Assembly (NCBI GenBank): GCA_039881145.1
Contig: JAYKKI010000060.1
Location: forward strand, 9,448,501 to 9,512,500
Length of the DNA stretch: 64,000 bases
Direction of reading: 5' to 3'
Source of the DNA: Druceiella hillmani
Taxonomy: Eukaryota > Arthropoda > Insecta > Lepidoptera > Hepialidae
Shown here: one piece after another, positions 57,731 to 64,000 of the stretch
How positions within the stretch are numbered: the first letter of the stretch is position 1
Layout of the letters: each line of letters begins with the position of its first letter
Program-made: the position numbers and the translations under genes
The notes under the pieces: model-generated
Database searches by the model: none
What the model was told of the DNA's origin: nothing
What the model saw: the letters and a program-made list of their open reading frames with translations, nothing else

Positions 57731-60700
57731 ATTTTATTGATTAATGTTACTGGCAACTTGGCTTTGCTAAATTCTGCTCATATTTCATCCACTTAACAGT
57801 CGTTACTTGTCTCGGGAATATTTATGATTACAGTCGTATTAACTTAATGAATATACAATTTAGAAAGTGGTTTCTTTCTAATAATTAATGCTTTTTTTTA
57901 AAGCCCATTTTATTTAGGTTTGAATTGAGTTAAATTTAGTTCGGAATACAAATTTAAATAACAGAAGATTTTAGTAGTTTTTTATTAAAGAACCTGTCAA
58001 ATACTTTTTATTCACTTCGCAAGCAAATTTCAAATCCGTTTTATGTTAACGAACTCAGAAAGAATTGTATTATTTAGTTTTGTAGGTTTGACCTTTACAA
58101 ATAATTAAGCGTCGAATGCTTTGTCTCATATTTTTCCCTTCATTATAAATTTTTTTAATGCAATTTGAAAAAAAAGTGGGTTGAAATATATGAAGCCAAG
58201 AAAAACATTTCAAATAGTGTGTTTAAATAATGCGTGTTAATGTTTCTTAAAAATATACAATTGTAATAATCGGGACAAAACACCCAAGTTTTCTTTATTA
58301 TTGTCTCATTATTATTTAAGAAACTCTCACAAAAATTTAATGAAATTGCTTAATTTTTTCTGTAATTTTTCATTGAAAATATTTAAGGTTTCTAAATAGG
58401 AAAATAATCAAAATTACGGGAAATTATGGACTTCCAATTCATATACCAAAATTAGACACTTTTGCTTTGTGGAAATAATTTTCTTTATTTATGCAATATA
58501 TTTAAGATTTCGCAATTTATTTTGTTATATTACATACTCTCAAAAATAAATTTTACTTTGCACTTAAAGTAATCTGGAATCACTTCTTTTATCTATTAAT
58601 TGCGTTGAAATTCTTTTCTCAAAACTTTTTTGAAATTTTGAAAAAATTTATTAAAAGTTTGTTAAACATTTTTTGGTCACTATTATAGTCAATGAGGGCT
58701 AAGCTTGGAGTGTAGCCAATGGGGATAAATGATTCGTAGCCATACTTCTGTGGAGCAGTCATTGGGTGCGGTAATTCAATTAACTGTCAGGTATGGAAGC
58801 TCCAATGTTAGATCGTGAGGTAGAATTTAAGGGCTTAAATTAAAAACTAAAAAATGAAGACGACGTGTAGGGTGTCAAATTAAAATTTTTAGGCAATATG
58901 CTTAAAAATTCCAGTTCTACTCTTATAAACCAAATAGTTGCTTAAAAGTCTCAAAAAAATCATGGACATTGAATCAGTAACATTTTATATTAAGTACAGA
59001 TTGAAACAAAATTATCAGCATTAACACTTTAGCGCAATTAATTATTATAAACATCATAATTGTTTATTTCAGTATTAATTGGCTATTTACTGCTAAACCA
59101 TTCATTTTGGAGAAAATATTTTTCACAATGGGAAAACTAACCTTTGTCCTCATAATTTTATTAAATATTCATTTTCAAATAAGAACGCAATCCAGCCGTC
59201 ATCTTTGCACTTAATACCAGTGTTCTCTTTGGATACTAATTTTTGTTATGTTGGCATCTAAAATCAAGAGCAGACCTTCACATGGGCAGAGTATATAACT
59301 ATCAATAATGTTTTTAATTATAGAGCTGATGCTAATTATAGGGCAATATAACTTGTACTTGACCAATTTCTTTAAAATTATTTTACATAAAAGCCGTTGA
59401 AATCATAAAAATTGTATCTATAAATTTTCTCGCCTATTCCAACACTTTAAGCATTTTAGATAAACACCGTCCCATTTTCATCTCATTACACGGAAAACTA
59501 TTTCAAGTTAGGTTCCAATTTGATAAACCTAATTTTAATTTTTGGCTACAATCCTGTTCAAAACAGAAATATATTGCGGATTGATTATTATAGAAACAGA
59601 TTACTATTGACTATTGATACCAAATTAAATTCACGTCGACGCAAATAAATTTGTAAGATCTCCAAATGATTGGTTTTTGATATTTTTAAATTTATTATTT
59701 TGTTTGTTTTGTACAAGTTTTTCTATGAACCTCCCGAATAATTCTCCCACTGACGATAATTGACCTGATTGCTTCGACGTAAGTCGACATTGGTCCATAA
59801 CTGATTGCTACTTAAATTATGAGTAAGAACACCCATGAAATAATATTAGCATCCTAATAATTACGATATGCTAGAATAGCAGAATTATAAAAAATATGTA
59901 AAAAATATATAAATTGCAGTAATTATTCATCAATTATTTAACATTATGGACTCTAACTATGATATTAAATAAAATTATGAATTATTTATTCTAATATTTA
60001 GAGCAGTAACATTTACGATTAAGAAATTAAATACTCTTCCATATTTGTATTCGAAAGCATATTTTTATCAGATTCTCTACTAATTCATAATTCTTACGTG
60101 CAATTCACAGGAAATAGACTGAACAATTTATTTTACAAGTATTAAATGATTTGTCGAAGCTCAAAATTACATTCTGTATATAATAATTGGTCGAACCATT
60201 TTGAATCTGCGCTAGCTTAACTCGTGTATCTGTATATTTATGCGTGTACGTTTAAAGGTTTAATGAAAACTTTAACTCTGTTCGCGCAGTCTTGTAATTA
60301 TATTCAAATAATTTTCCAAATTTAGGTTATTATTTTCAAATAGTGTGAGGATGTGAGCATTTCATGCAAATTTTATGCATCTCAGGGGGAAACAGAAAGG
60401 CGAACACATAGAGTGTGTCAAATGCATGTTTAGGAATTATAAAATAATTATGAATGTTTCACCACTTTTTAGCTATAATATAATGTAAGATACATATAAT
60501 GTAAAATACATATCAAGGGAACAAATTTGCAACTTTATTCGACAACGTGGAAAATATTGATTATTTCAGATAATATCTGCCTCACATAACAAAGAAGGAA
60601 CGGTAGATTTGTTGTAACAGGTCTTGATTTCAATATACCCTGATACGTTAAAAAATGGGAAATTAAGTTGAAATTTTCAGTTTATACATTAATATATATT

Positions 60701-60998
60701 TAAAGCGTCCTTGATTTTAACCAAAAATACTTCTTAGAAACATTATGATCTTATATAATACATAGTTTAGTGTTTCGTGAAAATATTACAATCTTATAGA
60801 ATACATTTATTTACTTCATGAACATCCAATATACTTAATAACTTTTCCTTGGCCACGTAAACTGTGACACATTTTCCTTTTTTGTGAACCAGCCATAATA
60901 CTCCATCGTAGCTGGATTCCATCGGGGCTGGTACCTTATTTTTATTATCTCAACTCTCGGAAAACCTTTCTTTTTGTTTATTGCTTACTACGACAAGG
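57731..60998. other. anonymous AT-rich DNA, about 3.3 kb
   Basis: No gene recognised. A GC-richer stretch at 58680-58830 (GGGCTAAGCTTGGAGTGTAG, AGCAGTCATTGGGTGCGGTA) has no second copy. On the minus strand 60880-60960 reads VPAPMESSYDGVLWLVHKKG and could be more decayed material of the pseudogene that follows, but I cannot confirm it. Confidence 0.35.
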
Positions 60999-61298
60999 TC
61001 AAGTCAAGTTATTATTGTTCAAAAGTTTCACCTTCACACTGTATTTTGATGAAACGATAAAAATTGGCCACTCGGATGGGTCGTGGTTTATATCTAGCTC
61101 ATTTATAAGACCATAAACATAGTCATACACACATAAGTATTCTATTTTAAAATAAGGTTTAAAGGGCTCGTTACGCTTTCTTAATAATGCCACAGTCACT
61201 CTGCTTGCCCAAAGATTATATTGCTGTATTCTAGAAGTCAGTATCCATAACATGCTTATTGGGAAAAATTTACACCAACTTTGTTGTTTACTATTCAC
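60999..61298 (-). pseudogene. fragment of a multi-copy arthropod protein family of unknown function
   Basis: The minus strand is open for 99 codons: SRIQQYNLWASRVTVALLRK, RNEPFKPYF, DYVYGLINELDI and DPSEWPIFIVSSKYSVKVKL, ending LNNNN-LT. From memory this aligns with a repetitive hypothetical protein common in arthropod genomes. There, ...SRLQ..NLL... and YR.R...F..FF are followed by a YC-D...L...LG block and DPSEWRLFIDSSK-SLKAVLLHNGN. Here the signature survives with changes (WPIFIVSSK for WRLFIDSSK, LLNNNN for LLHNGN), and it stops where the family continues with PS-P-A-S. It is therefore a truncated copy, open by luck or recent arrival. The family is probably spread by, or part of, a mobile element. 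Its activity is unknown. Confidence 0.6.
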
Positions 61299-61449
61299 AT
61301 TTCAACTAAATAAACGTCTATGTAATCAATTGAAACATAACACCTAAAAATATTTCGTTAGCATGCAATATTTTAATGTAAGTGATAACGATGAGAGTAT
61401 GTATAAAAACAAGAAAATTACAACGAAAAATTACTTTTGTGAGGGTAGT
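61299..61449. other. anonymous AT-rich DNA
   Basis: No feature recognised. Confidence 0.35.
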
Positions 61450-62280
61450 AAAATCAAAAATATGTGGTTATAGGTGTTATTGCCTGACCACTCTTCCTTT
61501 ACTATTTTAGCAATTTATTAAAAATTATGAAAATTTGTTGCTGAAATATAACAAGTTATACTCGAAAATGTAACACGACAACACTTTATTTACAATATCT
61601 TCAGTACAACAATTTCTTCAAACTAATAAATGTCACACTGACGTACATCAATATCTGCAATATATAACACTTTAATGTTTCCAATATGAAATAAAATAGT
61701 ATACGCAAAATAAAGTATGGGAATATTTGCATCTGCAATACAATATACTTTTCAATATCTTGAACTAAGAAGAAATCAAAAATATGTGGTCATCGGTGTC
61801 GTTGTCTGACCACTCTTCTCTTATTATTTTTGAAATTTAATGAAAGTTATGAAAATTTGTTGCTACAAATTAACAAGTCATACTCAAAAATATAATACGA
61901 CAACACTTTATTTACAATATCTTCAGTACAAAATTTTTTCAAGCTAGGAAATATCACACTGACGTACAGCAATATCTGCAATATATAATACTTTAATATT
62001 TCCAACATGAAATAAAATAGTATACGCAAAATAAAGTATGGGAATATTTGCATTTGCAATACAATATACTTTTCAATATATTGAACAAGTCATACTCGAA
62101 AATATAATACGACAACACTTTATTTACAATATCTTTAGTACAAAATTTTTTTCAAACTAGGAAATATCACACTATTTCACAATATTTCCAACATGAAATA
62201 AAATAGTATACGCAAAATAAAGTATGGGAATATTTGTATTTGCAATACGATGTACTTTTCAATATCTTGAACTATGAAGA
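61450..62280. repeat. ~322-bp tandem repeat, two full and one partial unit
   Basis: CAAAAATATGTGGT starts at 61455 and 61777 (period 322). Both units carry TGTCTGACCACTC-like or TGCCTGACCACTC text, ACGACAACACTTTATTTACA, CACACTGACGTACA and AAATAAAGTATGGGAATATT. A third unit from about 62080 lacks the first ~110 bp and has an internal deletion of the GACGTACA segment. It ends at about 62280 with TCAATATCTTGAACTATGAA. Confidence 0.95.
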
Positions 62281-63589
62281 CATTGAAATATGACTGAAAA
62301 CAGAATAAAACAATGTTTTTTGTATTTTCTACCAATACTTTATTCGTGGGTGCTATTACTGCTACTCAAGTGACAAACTCGATTAATGAATCGAAGTAAA
62401 TAAAAAAAAATCAAAGTATGAGTTGGAATATTTTTATGTCGCCTCTGTGGACTTATATCCATATGTTGCATGTGGATCAAGTTTGTAGTTCGCACCACAT
62501 AATTCAAAACTACAAAATTTAAGAACAAAATTTTTTTTTGAAAATTTTAATTGAAATTTTCTCTTAGCTATATTTCTTTGAAAAGTTAAAACCTAGTATC
62601 CTAAAAAATAATTTCTTTATTAAACAAAAAAATTTAAGGATAGGACATTGAAATATTATTTTATCTATCGCCATTACCTCTACAGGTTTCAGTTTCCATA
62701 AAATTATGCCTAATAACGTTATTAATTGTAATAATATTTTTTTTCTTCAAACATCTCTAACAGAGTTATTATTATAGCTTTCATGCTGATTGTTTATAAA
62801 ATTATGCTAGAAGAAAAACAGAAAGGTAAAAATTAGAGAGTTACGTTCTGCATAAAAAATGGTAAAGCGTGATTTGTGAGATAAAATTAAAAAAATTGTC
62901 AGGTTCATATTAAATATTTGTGTATTTTATTGTATAAAATTATAATGATTTTAATCAAGTTCCAAAACACGTTTATAAAAACAATATTGATATATATTTC
63001 CAACATTTTTGGGTAACAATTCCAAGTAGATACAACTCATCGTCAACTTTCATTAAATACTGATATCAATATTGTGGATTTAACCTAAGTTGACAAGTAG
63101 AAAGAGTTTAAATGGAACGTATTTTGTCTCACAGCCATTTTTTTCGATATAATATTAATATATTGTTTATATAATTTGAATACCGTCGCGTCGTTCGACC
63201 TGCGTCGACCCTTCCCAATTCTCAATTTTCGTGGTGAAATTTCACGGCCATTTAGTTATTCTGAAAGAGAGGTGAAATAAAATTTCACGAAAATTGCAAT
63301 AGGTGTATTATATTTTTTTTTATAACTTACTATTTTTAGATATTTGAAATTGAAATTATTTTTTTTCCTTGAAATAAAACAAATTACGGCATAAAATATT
63401 ACCATTATTAATCAGATGTAAACCGCCGAAGTCATTTACAATGTATCCCCTTGGTCCTTATTTTCGCTACGCTTTAATTTTAATGGAATTTTGAACAGTT
63501 AAATTATGCTCACTAATTTGTAAAATTAAAAAAACTATTTCAATTTCAACCTGTGTTTCATTATCCTATTTTTAAAAAAATAATAGAAA
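62281..63589. other. anonymous AT-rich DNA
   Basis: No gene recognised. GTCGCGTCGTTCGACCTGCG at about 63184 marks a short GC-richer patch, and AAATTTCACGGCC and AAATTTCACGAAA recur at 63236 and 63281. Confidence 0.35.
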
Positions 63590-63722
<133 letters not shown>

Positions 63723-63873
63723 ATATAAACTAGACTTATTATTGCCGAAATTAGAGAATGGGGTGTAAAATAATGGCTATCTGTTTAGAAAAATTATCAG
63801 GGTAATTCTCTGTTTAAAATATAATAAACCAAGTTGAATAAACATGTAATGTAAATTTAATTAATCATCAATC
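63723..63873. other. anonymous AT-rich DNA
   Basis: No feature recognised. Confidence 0.3.
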
Positions 63874-63984
63874 GCAATTAAATGAAACTACGTGATGTAG
63901 TATTATTTCTACTATCTTTAATTTCTTTACCACGACCTAGGTTTCGTTGTATTACAACATCTTCAGGTGGGATATTAGCAAGGA
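63874..63984. mobile_element. palindromic foldback element, copy 7 (left arm, may be cut near window end)
   Basis: CAATTAAATGAAACTACGTG, ATGTAGTATTATTTCTACTA, TTACCACGACCTAGGTTTCG, TTGTATTACAACATCTTCAG and GTGGGATATTAGCAAGG. This is a near-consensus left arm that leaves the family just inside the loop. No right arm is seen in the last 16 bases, so it is either truncated or interrupted. Confidence 0.92.
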
Positions 63985-64000
63985 ATAACAAAAGGATAAT

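Overview
This window looks like non-genic, repeat-dense DNA from an arthropod nuclear genome, most likely an insect, though a spider or other arthropod is possible. It is roughly 70-75% A+T by eye and has more than a dozen (TA)n arrays. It contains no bacterial operons or ribosome-binding sites, and no open reading frame that I can call an intact gene. The recognisable protein fragments are all decayed: a LINE reverse-transcriptase tail, a mariner-type transposase, a transposase of the DUF4817 type, a fragment of a multi-copy arthropod family of unknown function, a possible Rossmann-fold dehydrogenase pseudogene, and a twice-present coding tail inside a large inverted repeat. The family calls come from remembered motifs, not from a search.

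Layout. 0-5 kb: a homogeneous 26-bp minisatellite abuts a 5'-truncated LINE, followed by a mariner fossil. 6-14 kb: a C-poor G/T-rich tract, a (TA)n array with inverted flanks, a solo-LTR-like repeat (second copy inverted at 52.8 kb), a truncated transposase flanked by (TA)n, and the first copy of dispersed family A. 14-25 kb: small tandem repeats, a long inverted duplication (arms about 650 bp, 16.25-18.01 kb), a possible dehydrogenase pseudogene and otherwise anonymous DNA. 25-34 kb: degenerate tandem arrays, five copies of a ~220-bp satellite, and copies of dispersed family D. 34-43 kb: a short GC-richer ORF and two stretches that resemble conserved non-coding or enhancer DNA. 38-64 kb: seven copies or part-copies of a palindromic foldback element, two more copies of family A, a second large inverted duplication (46.55-50.55 kb), a higher-order 30/150-bp minisatellite, and a ~322-bp tandem repeat.

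No genes can be shown to work together. The coherent theme is mobile and palindromic DNA: foldback elements inserted beside or within older repeats, inverted duplications able to give long hairpin RNA if transcribed, and local tandem amplification. The most interesting items are the foldback family with a paralogous empty site, the two long inverted duplications, and the higher-order minisatellite. All boundaries are by eye and may be off by tens of bases for diverged repeats.
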